This document shows positions 31,002 through 40,599 of a stretch of DNA of 64,000 nt, one piece after another. The position numbers and the translations under genes are program-made. The notes under the pieces were generated by a model that had not been told where the DNA came from, made no database searches, and worked only from the letters and a program-made list of their open reading frames with translations. Numbering within the stretch: position 1 is the stretch's first letter; each line of letters opens with the position of its first letter. This DNA is from Oegoconia quadripuncta (lineage: Eukaryota > Arthropoda > Insecta > Lepidoptera > Autostichidae), in the NCBI GenBank assembly GCA_949316235.1, contig OX438744.1, forward strand, positions 35,522,778 to 35,586,777, read 5' to 3'.

Positions 31002-31067
31002 GTGCACAACGGTAAGCATCTGACTTCACTCGCATATAAGTGAAGTCAGATCCTTACCGTTGTACAC
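31002..31067. other. Hairpin: 29-bp stem, 8-nt loop
   Basis: The left arm 31002-31030 (GTGCACAACGGTAAGCATCT...) pairs with the right arm 31039-31067 (...TCCTTACCGTTGTACAC) at 27 of 29 positions; the loop is CGCATATA. The size is that of a short foldback and shorter than a typical insect pre-miRNA stem. TGCACAACGG also resembles the inverted 3' end of SINE-A, so it may have arisen at a SINE terminus. Confidence 0.8.
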
Positions 31068-31675
31068 GTTCCCACTGTTGGAGCACAGCTTCCTCTCACT
31101 GGGAGAGGTTATGGGCCTACACCACCACGCGAGCCCAGTGCGGTTTGCTGGATTTGTGTCACACAAACCGCCTCCGTGGCTCAATGTAAACAACATTGAG
31201 TTTGCGATTCGGAGGTCGCGAGTTCGATCCCCAGCGGGGTACATGTTTAAGTACTCGGTTTGGTTGGTGGTAGGGCATGTTAAATGTCCGCCTGGCTAGC
31301 TACCACCATTTTATCTAAATCTGCCGACAAGCAGCAATGTTGATAGCATTGTTGTGTTCCGGTTGTCAGAGATAAGATAGCCAGTCCCCCAAATGTGTTG
31401 GGGTTTCCGGGTCAGTAAGCTTCCACCTTCGACCTCATCTTCACTCAACATCAGGTGTGATTGAGGTCAAGTACCAACCCGTTGTGCATAAAAAAAAAGA
31501 CTAGTGACCACCTGACAGCCAGTGTTTTTAAATTACCGTCCCCTCCGAAGCACGGAAACACTCGTATTAAAATGACACTAGTGGTTACCCATCCAAGTAT
31601 TGACCGCACTGGTCATTGCTTAACTTCGCTATTCGAAAACGAATAGCGAATGCGACCGCGCTACGATCACACGAG
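31068..31675 (-). mobile_element. SINE-5S copy, interrupted by SINE-A
   Basis: Read on the minus strand the head lies at about 31670-31570, with GCGGTCGCATTCGCTATTCG, GCGAAGTTAAGCAATG and ACTTGGATGGGTAACCAC (5S promoter elements). The body follows with CCGTGCTTCGGAGGGGACG and CTGTCAGGTGGTCACTAGTC to 31499. After the SINE-A, the tail resumes at 31168 with GTGTGACACAAATCCAGCAA and CTCCCAGTGAGAGGAAGCTG and ends near 31068. This is the most 5S-like head after the 4337 copy. Confidence 0.75.
31169..31498 (+). mobile_element. SINE-A, full length, nested in SINE-5S
   Basis: Complete tRNA-like head (CCTCCGTGGCTCAATG, GAGTTCGATCCCCAGCGGGG) and body through GGTGGTAGGGCATGTTAAAT, CTGCCGACAAGCAGCAATG and CCCGTTGTGCAT with an A tail. 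It interrupts SINE-5S between CACTAGTC and GTGTGACAC. No clean target duplication was found. Confidence 0.85.
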
Positions 31676-32150
31676 TGTTTTTTTAATCATTGTTATATTT
31701 TGATTTAGAAGTGAGGTGACGTCAGTGATGATCAATAAGGTAATTCTACAGAAACTTGACTCTCAAATTATCTAATACTTTCTGAAATACCAATGTGATG
31801 ACTTACAATGCCAATTCTATTACGACAGACATTAGGCTTAATTTAGTAATATAAACATAGTCTATTCCACTGTCCGTTAGTGGATCCGTTACACACCGGT
31901 AACCACTCTTGCTCGCTTCTCGTAAAGGTAACTATTCCATGGATTGCGTTTATCCCAAACCAAACAGTTAACTCCAGTCCCATCGAACTCGTACATACGT
32001 TACAAAAATCCCAGCGGAAACCGCTCATTAGCCAATCATAATTAGATTGCAATTTTAATCGATTTGTCATTTAAACTGAATTTATTCTGCATTGGTGATA
32101 TTTAAAATTCAATTTAAAGTAAAACCAATCAGTATTATAGTTGCATAATT
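31676..32150. other. Unassigned stretch
   Basis: Nothing recognised. Confidence 0.4.
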
Positions 32151-32422
32151 GCGACCTGTTTGGTGTAGTGGTTAGAAAATCTGCTGCTATACCAAAAGGA
32201 CGCGGGTTCGAATCTCTCTAGGGACATATGTTTGTATGGTGAATACGGACATGTGTACCCGAGTTATGGATGTTTTTCATTTATATATGTATTCATTTAC
32301 AAAAAAAAATGTATTTGTGTAGTCTATCAACCATATGGTTTCCACAACACGAGCCTAGTTGCTTAGTGTGGAACTAGATGGCGCTGTCTGTATGTGCAAA
32401 TATATTTATTTATTTATTTAAT
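32151..32422 (+). mobile_element. SINE-B, near complete
   Basis: Head TTTGGTGTAGTGGTTAG and GACGCGGGTTCGAATCTC (two substitutions after the B box), body with GTGAATACGGACATGTGTAC, TATGGTTTCCACAACACGAG and TGGAACTAGATGGCGCTGTC, and a (TATT)n tail. Confidence 0.85.
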
Positions 32423-34025
32423 TAACATATTTGTCAAATACATTGAGAATATGCAGCGAAATGTATCGATAGACAATCCATCACGAAAATTGCTAGATAT
32501 TAGACTTTCTAAGCAACATTATAGAATCATTATATATCTAGATCACTGTATTAGTTGTAAGCGATTACTTGATGCGACGAACTCTCTTAGAATCCACCAT
32601 ATTAGGGAGCTGCCGGAGGAAGTAGGCGTAGTTGTATGTGAGCTCTTTAAAAATAGTTTTGTATAATAATATACTTTGTTATGACAAAGCTGATTTAGAC
32701 ACATATTTAAATGACACTTACTGGGCTTGTAATTAGATTTTAATAAGTTTAACAAGACAGTGAATTTAATGTTGTAAGTATTATGGACTCTTTAAAACTT
32801 TTGCTGGGGATTTTGTACAAAATAATAATCTTTTCATTCACATCCATTGTGTCGGTAGTTCGACTCATCCTGCCTTTAGCTCCCTTTCTAGTCAAGGGTA
32901 AAAACCAGTGTCGCAAAGCTATTAGTATGTCTTATACATCGTGTACAATAAATTATATTGGTCACATTATAACGAGTGTCCGGTTGTCCGCTTTCGAGTC
33001 TATCAGGGTCACGTGGGTAGAAATTTTACTCACCCATAGCTGGCTGTGACTGCTCTATGAGTCATTGAAAAGTAATCAATATCTCTTGCTAATAACTTTT
33101 AAATCTCTATATCCAATAGGTCCCACGAACCTTTGTAGGGTATGGTCTATTGAACATCATTACTGCTGGTGTTGAAAGGATTGTGTTGCCCTCAATTCCT
33201 TCATCGCCAAAAAGACAGTAAGCAATATGATTGTAGACCAAATTCATCGAAATACCCTAAAATAATTTTGACGTGGGGCGCCATTCTGCTTTAGATACCC
33301 AAAACAAGATTGCGTATGTAGATACGTATGTTTCTCAACAACAAACAAATAAAACTTACAAGTTTATGATAATTCGTTAATAATACCTAAAAAGATTGTT
33401 AAGTGTTCAAGAATGACAAAGAAAATAATGACAGCGAATGGTGAACCACAGATGCAAGGCATGTCATTTAGACACTTAACAGGTCTAAAATATAGGTGAA
33501 TGACAACACGAACATAACAAAATGGTCAAGTTTTTTGCGAATTTTATTTCAACAAGTTTTTTTTTCAATGTTGAAAAAGAATTTCACAAAAGCGTGTCTG
33601 TTATAATGAACTAGATACTACTTTATATTTATTTCATAATTGAATTAGCTAAAGCAGGCAATGAAAGAAAGTGCTCACTTAATTTATTAAAATAGCATGT
33701 TAAAATCTAGCCATTCAACGTGGAACATAAACAAAACATAATTTCTCTGAATGGCCGCAAGGAAAAAAAACAATAACATTTTTTATCAACGTTCGCTTTC
33801 CAACAATGCCTCTCTTTCACCGGTCGTTGACCCTCGTATGCGGAAGCGAGACAGGTGCTAATTTCCGCGCAGATTTCACTCACGGAGAATTTTGTTTTGC
33901 AATAAAAATTCTAACCAACACTGTATAAATATTGTGATCGGAATGCGAAGAGTCGGCAGCGGGAATTAAATAAACATGTCTCAATCTATAAAATTTTCTG
34001 AAGTATCTTTTGCACACATAAGCAC
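32423..34025. other. 1.6-kb stretch without recognised elements
   Basis: The longest run with no recognisable repeat in the first half of the window. The 90- and 88-codon frames (32394, 32783) start in or next to the SINE-B tail or in AT-rich sequence and carry no family signature. It may be old unique host sequence. Confidence 0.4.
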
Positions 34026-34165
34026 GCCGCTGGTCCACAGTCTCTCAAGAAGAGGTTATGGGCTATAGTTCATCATGCAGTACCGGTACGGATCAGTGGA
34101 TATTCCAAGCTTGTGGCCTCCTGACAATCAGTACTTAGAACCCGCACCCGTTCGTATTAAATGTT
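34026..34165 (-). repeat. SINE-5S 3' part, diverged
   Basis: GCTGGTCCACAGTCTCTCAA, GGTTATGGGCTATAGTTCATC and GGCCTCCTGACAATCAGTAC follow the SINE-5S tail and body in reverse with many changes. Confidence 0.5.
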
Positions 34166-34361
34166 ATACGAAACACCTAAGCCCATGACCCGCTGTTGTC
34201 TCCTGTCGTATTAAAGACAAATATCCATAACTTTCTGTGACCATGAAATTATGTTAAGTGCAGTCATCAACAGAATTAAGTTTAGAGTAGTTTTTGATAA
34301 GATGCTCTTGAATATTACTGACATTTTCATATAAGTGGATGCGTGATTTGTAGGGTATAGG

Positions 34362-34551
34362 AATAGGGCCCAGTCGGTCCCGGTTGTTTCCAATTAAAGA
34401 CAGTTGTTAAGCCAATGGGCTCACATGGGCGGCTTAAAAACACTTTCAGGTAGCCACTGGTATGGTGGATTATGGTTCTCATCCTCTCACAGTGAGAGGA
34501 GGCTGTGCCCCAACAGTGGGGAGGCGTAAGGCTGATGATGCTGATGAAGAT
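34362..34551 (+). repeat. SINE-5S 3' part
   Basis: GGTCCCGGTTGTTTCCAATT, GGCGGCTTAAAAACACTTTC, AGGTAGCCACTGG, CCTCTCACAGTGAGAGGAGG and AAGGCTGATGATGCTGATG match the 3' two thirds of the 4337 copy. Head missing. Confidence 0.65.
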
Positions 34552-34570
34552 GGTGCACCTGCGTAGATGT

Positions 34571-34614
34571 ACGTAATCTAAAGTGTGAAATTTCTTGTCG
34601 CAATTCTTCTTCTA
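34571..34614 (+). repeat. LINE-K 3' UTR scrap
   Basis: ATCTAAAGTGTGAAATTTCTTGTCGC, then ATTCTTCTTCTA, matches the TTTCTTGTCGCTTCTTCTCC part of LINE-K tails and is cut by SINE-A. Confidence 0.5.
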
Positions 34615-34859
34615 CTGTACTGGTAGGTGGTAGGGCATTTTAAATGTCCGCCTGGCTAGCTACCACCATCTTATCTAAATCTGCCGCCAACAGTAATGTT
34701 AATAGCATTGTTGTGTTCCGGTTGTCAGAGGTAAGATAGCCAGTCCTCCAAATGTGCTGGGGTTTCCGGGTCAGTACGCTTCCACCTTCGACCTCATCTT
34801 CACTTAACATTAGGTGTGATTGAGGTCAAGTACGAACCCGTCCTGCATAAAAAAAAAAA
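34615..34859 (+). mobile_element. SINE-A, head missing, with target duplication
   Basis: Starts CTGTACTGGTAGGTGGTAGG and runs to TCCTGCATAA plus an A tail. CTTCTA occurs at 34609-34614 and 34860-34865 as a 6-bp target duplication in the LINE-K scrap. Confidence 0.85.
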
Positions 34860-34865
34860 CTTCTA

Positions 34866-35596
34866 AAAGTACTAAAGAGATTAATATTTCCGATACTATC
34901 TTAAATCTTATTATTTAGCCTACATCGTTGGATGTAGTATTTATTATAAATAACTAGTACAACTCGTAACTAGTTCCACCTACTAATGTTAGACCCACAT
35001 CTAGAGCATTAATCAAAATTCCTAGGCTTCCCAAGTAAACTCGCTTATCTACCTGTTAATAGATCGACTTGTTTTAAATGTGTCTGTAATTTAAATATCT
35101 TCAAATACCTATAATAGATCTAACTATTGAAAGATAAATGTTTATTGAAGATAACAGGATATAAGCAGTTACATATAAACTCACAGTTAGTGTAGTTTCT
35201 ATTTGAAGTTGTGCCGCTTCCTCGCTGGCTATCATTTCCATGATCATGATATCATTTCATGTAAAGAAATAAAGATGCGAACATATATGGATAAACTATT
35301 AAACTGACCAATTTAGATATGTAATTAGTTATGTAAATTAATAATAAATAAATATATTTTATGGACTTTAAATTAACCTAAGGTAAATATTACAATAAGT
35401 AGTACATAGGTGTAGTTGCTTATTTAGAAAAAAAAGGTTGTCTTAGTAAGAATGGAGTTCTGAGTCCCAAACTAGGTTTCCCTGTACTATGTGAATCAGC
35501 TAGTACGTAGAAGTTGTATTAAGAAAATTGCAAGATAAAGAACATATATTTTGTGGGATTGAGTTAGAAACTTAATGGGTCTTGACCAATAGGTAG
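34866..35596. other. Unassigned AT-rich stretch
   Basis: Nothing recognised. Confidence 0.4.
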
Positions 35597-35960
35597 ATAG
35601 ATCGACAGATTCCACCCCCGCCCTCCTCCCACTGTAACTCCTGTATGCCAGGATCAACAGTGGTACTCTGCACGGCGCCTACTGAAGGTAGACGGTGCCC
35701 GACGTGACTCTATTGCTACCTTGGACACCAGACTAATGAAAGAAAGAATTTAAGGGTGAAAAGTAGGAAAGAAAGAAAGTCCCACCTCCCCCCCAGCAAA
35801 TGGGAGTGTAGCTAATGTGACGCAAAAAGCCAAAGCGGCTAACACTATGGGGGAGAGAGTCGAGTGAAGTTCAACTCCCTAATTTAATACACCACGGACA
35901 GCGCCAGATCGCAATGAGCCTTAATGGTGCGGTAGCCAGGAGATAGATAGATCGACAGAC
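35597..35960 (+). repeat. Repeat-U, longer copy
   Basis: The part 35615-35770 (CCCACTGTAACTCCTGTATG, TACTCTGCACGGCGCC, CTATTGCTACCTTGGACACC, AATTTAAGGGTGAAAAGTAGG) is shared with the insert at 55054-55221. It continues to GGTGCGGTAGCCAGGAG. TAGATAGATCGACAGA lies on both sides (about 35591 and 35943), possibly a target duplication, although that sequence is itself repetitive. Confidence 0.6.
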
Positions 35961-36231
35961 AGACAATAATGTAAATATATAAGGATTCCGTTTTTACCCT
36001 TTGAGGTACGAAATCCTAAAAGTGATAGTAAAACCGAAACAGTCGATGGCTAAAGTATAATTGAAACAAATAACAATTGAAATTTGTGTTGGCAATTTTA
36101 TGAAAAAGTCAAATGTTATCCGTTACACGCAAAATATTTTGTACAAGATCTTAATTAAATTCGAAAGTCCGAAAAAAGGGATGCGATCAGATAGTACCAT
36201 CATATTACATTGTTATCGAACTTACATGAGT
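35961..36231. other. Unassigned stretch with repeat-R
   Basis: GGATTCCGTTTTTACCCTTTG and GAGGTACGAAATCCTAAAA at about 35980-36020 recur at 26078-26115. The rest is unrecognised. Confidence 0.45.
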
Positions 36232-36822
36232 TGAGTTTTTTTACCGTAAGGAAAAAAAGTAAGTCATATTCGCTCAGTGAAATAGAAGGTATTGGCATAA
36301 GTAGTTTTTTTTTTCAAAACCATCATCGAATAAAGCGTTAATTGTGTCATTTAACGGTCGCGTTTGTAGCCTATTCGACATAATTACATCATTAAATTAA
36401 ATAAATAGACAAAAATTGGAGAAAATATGAGTTCAAAATAAATTTCGCTTGATAGGAACCCTAAATATCACGAAAGTCGCATATCAATACAGGACGGGCG
36501 TGTGCGTTTTTGAAAAAAAAAAACTACCTATATAATATATATAATATTTCAGACACTTACACCAATCATCCAGTCCCAAACTAAGCAAAGCTTGTGCTAT
36601 GGATACTAGATAACGGATAAACATACATAAATATTTATATAAACATCCAAGACTCGGGAATAAATGTTCGTATTCATCACACAAACATTTACCCCTCGCG
36701 GGATTCGAACCCGCAACCGTTGGTTTCGCTGATAGGGTCACTATCCACTACACCAATCGGTCGTCGATCGTCGACCTATGCCAATAACTTCTATTTCACT
36801 TACCTAATATGCCCTATTTTTA
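36232..36822 (-). mobile_element. MITE-I, interrupted by SINE-C
   Basis: The inverted ends TTACCGTAAGGAAAAAAAG and GAAATAGAAGGTATTGGCAT on the left, ATGCCAATAACTTCTATTTC and ATATGCCCTATTTTTA on the right. The interior (ACGGTCGCGTTTGTAGCC, GAGTTCAAAATAAATTTCGC) is reversed relative to the other copies. Removing SINE-C and one ACCTAT restores the element. Confidence 0.8.
36532..36773 (-). mobile_element. SINE-C, full length, with target duplication
   Basis: Complete in reverse: tail TTTCAGACACTTACACC, body CAAAGCTTGTGCTATGG and TCCAAGACTCGGGAATAAAT, head GGGATTCGAACCCGCAACCG and CTATCCACTACACCAATCGG. ACCTAT flanks at 36526-36531 and 36774-36779. The direct SINE-into-MITE-I event dates it as the younger element. 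Confidence 0.85.
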
Positions 36823-37261
36823 TACCAAATTTCAGCTCAATCAGATACCAGCAAGGGGTTGAAAAATGGTTGGCATATTTTGAAATGGACAACTTAACAA
36901 TACACAACAACAATAGAGGTTCGTAAAAAAGAACCTCCTTCTTTGTTAAAAAAAGGTACTTATTCAGGTGTAGTAGAAAGTCAGAGCGATCTGATGAGCC
37001 ATATATTAAATCGCTAAACCGTCTGTGTGTACTTAAACTTGTTTCATTGGTACTAAAAAGGACTTAGAAAGTGTAGAATGCTATATCTGTTTAGTGATGT
37101 CTATTTCAATATTTAACTGTTTCTAGTATTTATGAGGCCTTTCGATTAGTCAATAGGTCCTCGGGGTCACCTTTCGAATAAATTATCTCTTCAGCCTGGT
37201 TAGACTTCGAACCAGGAATTTGGATAGCAGTTCCTTTCTTACCGGACTCTCCAAGGAAAGA
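36823..37261. other. Unassigned stretch
   Basis: TACCAAATTTCAGCTCAATC and AAGGGGTTGAAAAATGG (36823-36870) resemble a common dispersed repeat; the rest is unrecognised. Confidence 0.4.
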
Positions 37262-37545
37262 TTTTTTTTTATGATTGAATGGATTCGCGTTTGACTACAA
37301 TCTCACCTGTGTGCGAAGTGTGAGTTTTGTCTCGTTTTTAACTTTACCAACGCGTTCGCGTTTACGAAAAAGTCCCTATGAAAAAAAATCGTTTTGCAAA
37401 CAATCCTATAGAGGCGCTGCACATTTCTCCATACAAATCGTCACGTAAACGTGAACGCGATAGTAAAGTTAAGTCGAAACAAAACTCACACTCCGCCCTC
37501 TGATGGAAAGTGACGATGTGGTCGAAGGTTTTCGAGTGTATGCAA
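37262..37545 (-). repeat. LINE-N 3' tail split by a MITE
   Basis: The antisense tail ATGATTGAATGGATTCGCG and CTACAATCTCACCTG (37262-37309) resumes at about 37503 with ATGGAAAGTGACGATGTGG and TCGAAGG. LINE-N copies elsewhere have these parts adjacent. Confidence 0.7.
37317..37492. mobile_element. Small MITE, 176 bp, in LINE-N tail
   Basis: AGTGTGAGTTTTGTCTCG, then AACTTTACCAACGCGTTCGC, is mirrored by GCGATAGTAAAGTTAAGTCG, then AAACAAAACTCACACT; the arms are about 50 bp. No frame and no clean target duplication (TGTGCGA and CCGCCCTCTG lie between the arms and the LINE). Superfamily not determined. Confidence 0.65.
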
Positions 37546-37764
37546 GTATATACCTCTATGTATGTATGCAGATTTCTATGTTACCTCTTGTAACCTAAGC
37601 GGATCCACCTATTTTAAAGTGCGAGATGTCATTCGATTGACCTCTAGAGTGTCATAGGATACATTTTATGGTAAAAAAATTCAACATGGCGCCTGCAAAA
37701 TACAAAATATGCTGTCGGGTTTTTTTTATTACTTATTATAGATTATTATAGATACCATTATCCT
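37546..37764. repeat. Repeat-S
   Basis: TGTATGCAGATTTCTATGTT, ATTTTATGGTAAAAAAATTC and ATATGCTGTCGGGTTTTTTT recur in the same order at 58398-58500. No coding capacity. Confidence 0.5.
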
Positions 37765-38150
37765 AAATGAGGTGGTTAGAGATATCTCAAACATTAAAAA
37801 CGTTTGGGTGTCCACGGTGCACCTTACACGGTGGAGTAAATGTTTGTGTGATGAATACGAACATTTATTCCCGTGTCATGGATGTTTATTTAAATATTTA
37901 TGTATGTTTATCCGTTATCTAGTATCCATAGCACAAGCTTTGCTTAGTTCGGGACTAGATGGTTGGTGTAAGTGTCCGAAATATTTATTTATTTACCTTT
38001 CGAAGTATACAGAAATGCATACGTGACAGGGTGAGTCCATCGCTGTTAAAAGTGCAAATCTATAGATGTTTTTTGGTGGGAAGTCCCATAGTCGCTTTTT
38101 ACGATACCCACTGGAAGAGACGGGTTGATTCTTTTTACGTGCATCTTCAT
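37765..38150 (+). repeat. Tail-T (LINE 3' end) split by SINE-C
   Basis: AGGTGGTTAGAGATATCTCA, GTTTGGGTGTCCACGG, then after the SINE TTCGAAGTATACAGAAATGC, GTGCAAATCTATAGATGTTT and ACTGGAAGAGACGGGTTGAT. The uninterrupted relative is at 54070-54300. Confidence 0.65.
37836..37996 (+). mobile_element. SINE-C, head missing, nested in tail-T
   Basis: Starts GTAAATGTTTGTGTGATGAA after the B box and runs through GCACAAGCTTTGCTTAGTTC to a (TATT)n tail. Confidence 0.8.
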
Positions 38151-38209
38151 AATATACATGATAATGAAAATTGTTATATGGATTGCTGCAAATAATTATA
38201 TTCACGAAG
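38151..38209. other. Short unassigned spacer
   Basis: Nothing recognised. Confidence 0.4.
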
Positions 38210-38436
38210 CTTTTTTTTATCCACAACGGGTTAGCACTTGACCTCAATCACACCTGATGTTAAGTGAAGATAAGGCCGAAGGTGGTAGCGTACTATTATT
38301 ATTATTTGGGGGACTGGCTATATTAACTCTGCCAAGCGGAACACAACAATGCTATTAAGCGGTTTGGCGGCAGATTTAGAAAAGATGGTGGTAGCTAGCC
38401 AGGCGGATATTTAATATGCCCTACCACCAACCAGCT
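38210..38436 (-). mobile_element. SINE-A, head missing
   Basis: Poly-T, ATCCACAACGGGTTAGCACT, the body in reverse with a short TTATTATTATT substitution, then GGCGGCAGATTTAGAAAAGA and CCCTACCACCAACC. Confidence 0.85.
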
Positions 38437-38952
38437 CTTTGCCACGAGTTGTTGTCAGTACTTAAATAATTATTATGCTATAAGTACTACGGGTACTAAT
38501 TTCTCGCTCTAGCATTCCACATTACCGGACGTGCCATATCCTAGTGAACTGGATCAAGTCTAGATCTTATATGGCCATTGCCTAGGCAAGGCACTCTGGC
38601 GTCCCACTTCGAATTCCTGGGAATCTCAATCTAGGTTTATAGGAGTACTTAGGTTTTTGTTGTGGCCCGTTTTGGTGTTAGCGAGATGGAAATTACCGTA
38701 AACACTTATAATTTAATGAATGAAGGGTCTTTGGTAAGTTGTTAAAGATTACTTGGAAGAGGGATTATTCATTTACCGGTTTAGTGGTGCTTTTTAATGA
38801 AGAGAGAGTGTGTCAAATAATGCGTGTCTAGAAGGCATTGACCTTCGTATATGACATTAAGTAAAGGTAGGAATATGTACGCATATGTGGGGCAGAAACT
38901 ATCTTAAGCTATTGCTTACTCGCTTAACCAATTGATTCGCTCCTTTTTCTTC
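38437..38952. other. Unassigned stretch
   Basis: Nothing recognised. Confidence 0.4.
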
Positions 38953-39092
38953 TTATCCACAACAGGTTAGCACGGTGGTAACGTACTGGCCCGGAAACCC
39001 CATCTTATTTGAGGGACTGGCTATCTTATCTCTGACAACCGGAACACAACAATGCTATTAACATTGCTGTTTGGCGGCAGATTTAGATAAGG
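38953..39092 (-). repeat. SINE-A fragment with internal deletion
   Basis: TCCACAACAGGTTAGCAC is followed directly by GGTGGTAACGTACTGGCCC (the middle is deleted), then ACAACCGGAACACAACAATG and GGCGGCAGATTTAGATAAGG. Confidence 0.75.
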
Positions 39093-39111
39093 CAAAAGCT
39101 TTATAAAAGAG

Positions 39112-39312
39112 AGAATAAATAAATATTTCGGACACCAATCATCCAGTCCGAAACTAAGCAAAGTGGATACTAGATATCGGATAAATATAAATATTTATGT
39201 AAACATCCATGAGTCGAGAATGAATGTCCGTATTTATTATACAAACATTTAACTCTGGCGGGATTCGAACCCGCAACCGTTGGTTTCGCAGATAACATAA
39301 ACATTACACGCC
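39112..39312 (-). mobile_element. SINE-C, shortened
   Basis: AATATTTCGGACACCAATCA, CATGAGTCGAGAATGAATGT, GGGATTCGAACCCGCAACCG and GTTTCGCAGATAAC. A small deletion near CAAAGTGGATACTAG; the A-box side is degraded. Confidence 0.75.
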
Positions 39313-39587
39313 AATATATCGGAACAGGGACTTTCTCTTTTACTTTTCTCAATTTTCTGCTCCCCATACAAAAGTGACTGGACTACGGAACTATGTAAGA
39401 GTAAAGTTAGTTTTGTTGATAAAAAAAAATAATTTCGCCACGGTAACGTGTTTTGTTTGCGATACCGTTTAGGCTTTCGGATTTATGTTTCATTTTTAAA
39501 TAAACTTATTTTTAAATAGTTTGACATCATAATCAACATAGTGAAATGCAATAAAAAATTTGAATTTATATTATTGCTGGCATATAC
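39313..39587. other. Unassigned stretch
   Basis: Nothing recognised. Confidence 0.4.
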
Positions 39588-39806
39588 CAAAAGGTTGCGG
39601 GTTCGAATCCCGCTAGGAGCATGTGTATGTGTGATGAATACAGACATTTGTACTCGAGTTATAGATGTTTTCATTTGTAATAAGTATTTATTTACAAAAA
39701 AAATGTATTTATATAGTATATCAACCATCTGGTATCCACAACACAAGCCTCTCGTTGCTTACTGTGGAATTAGATGGCGCTGTATGTCTGAAGATATTTT
39801 ATTTTT
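39588..39806 (+). mobile_element. SINE-B, A box missing
   Basis: Starts TGGCATATACCAAAAGGTTG, with B box GGGTTCGAATCCCGCTAGG, then TCTGGTATCCACAACACAAG and TGGAATTAGATGGCGCTGTA. The 110-codon frame that crosses it is incidental. Confidence 0.8.
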
Positions 39807-40248
39807 TATATTTATATATAATTTTTGTTGTCCCCAACATATTATTAATTTTTTTTTTGTTATTTTCAGGTAAGTCGCTGAAATGGAGTCAAGAGTATGT
39901 GCATTGTACTTATCCTATTTTCTACCCACAATTAAACGAATTGGTAAATCTAATGTGACACATCCAAACGATAAGCAAACTGTTAATTTATTTCTCTTAC
40001 ATTTTTTTGTTATTTGTGTTGTCTATGGTATTGTATCGCCAAAACGACTGTACTCATTTAAAAAGGGTTGTTTTTCAAAGCAAGACAAGGGGGATCTGTC
40101 TTGAAGGCTGGATCCGCCCTTGTATCGAAGCGCGTTTTTCGGCGTTAGTTTGTACTTTATAAAGACGGCGTAAACCACCAATCAGAACGCTAATTAGAAT
40201 TAATTTCTAGGGCACCATACATACATACATACACACCATACATACAAC
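39807..40248. other. Unassigned stretch ending in (CATA)n
   Basis: The tract ACCATACATACATACATACA at 40214-40246 directly precedes the SINE-A head. Confidence 0.45.
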
Positions 40249-40561
40249 CACCTCCGTGGCTCAATGTAAACAACATTGGGTCGCGGGTTCGATCCTCAGC
40301 GGGGTACATGTTTAAGTAATCGGTTTGGTTGGTGGTAGGGCATTTTAAACGTCCGCCTGGCTAACCACCACCATCTTATCTAAATCTGCCGCCAAGCAGC
40401 AATGTTAATAGGATTGTTGTGTTCCGGTTGTCAGAGATAAGATAGCCAGTCCTTCAAATGTGTTGGGGTTTCCGGGTGAGTACGCTTCCACCTTCGACCT
40501 CATCTTCACTTAACATTAGGTGTGATTGAGGTCAAGTACCAACCCGTTAGGCATAAAAAAA
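40249..40561 (+). mobile_element. SINE-A with shortened tRNA-like head
   Basis: CCTCCGTGGCTCAATGTAAA joins GGGTCGCGGGTTCGATCCTC with the anticodon-side bases deleted; the body is complete to AACCCGTTAGGCATAAAAAA. Confidence 0.85.
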
Positions 40562-40599
40562 TAAATATTGTCTTCAAAACGCTCGATGTATATTTCTCT

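Noticed and set aside
31002..31067. Authentic miRNA precursor
   Set aside because: The stem is short for an insect pre-miRNA, lies at SINE ends, and nothing in the sequence alone supports processing; kept only as a hairpin.
36232..36822. Apparent internal inversion of MITE-I
   Set aside because: Because both ends are inverted repeats, the reversed interior simply means the element is inserted in the opposite orientation.
39541..39873. 110-codon plus-strand frame
   Set aside because: It crosses a SINE-B copy and encodes only translated SINE and AT-rich flank.
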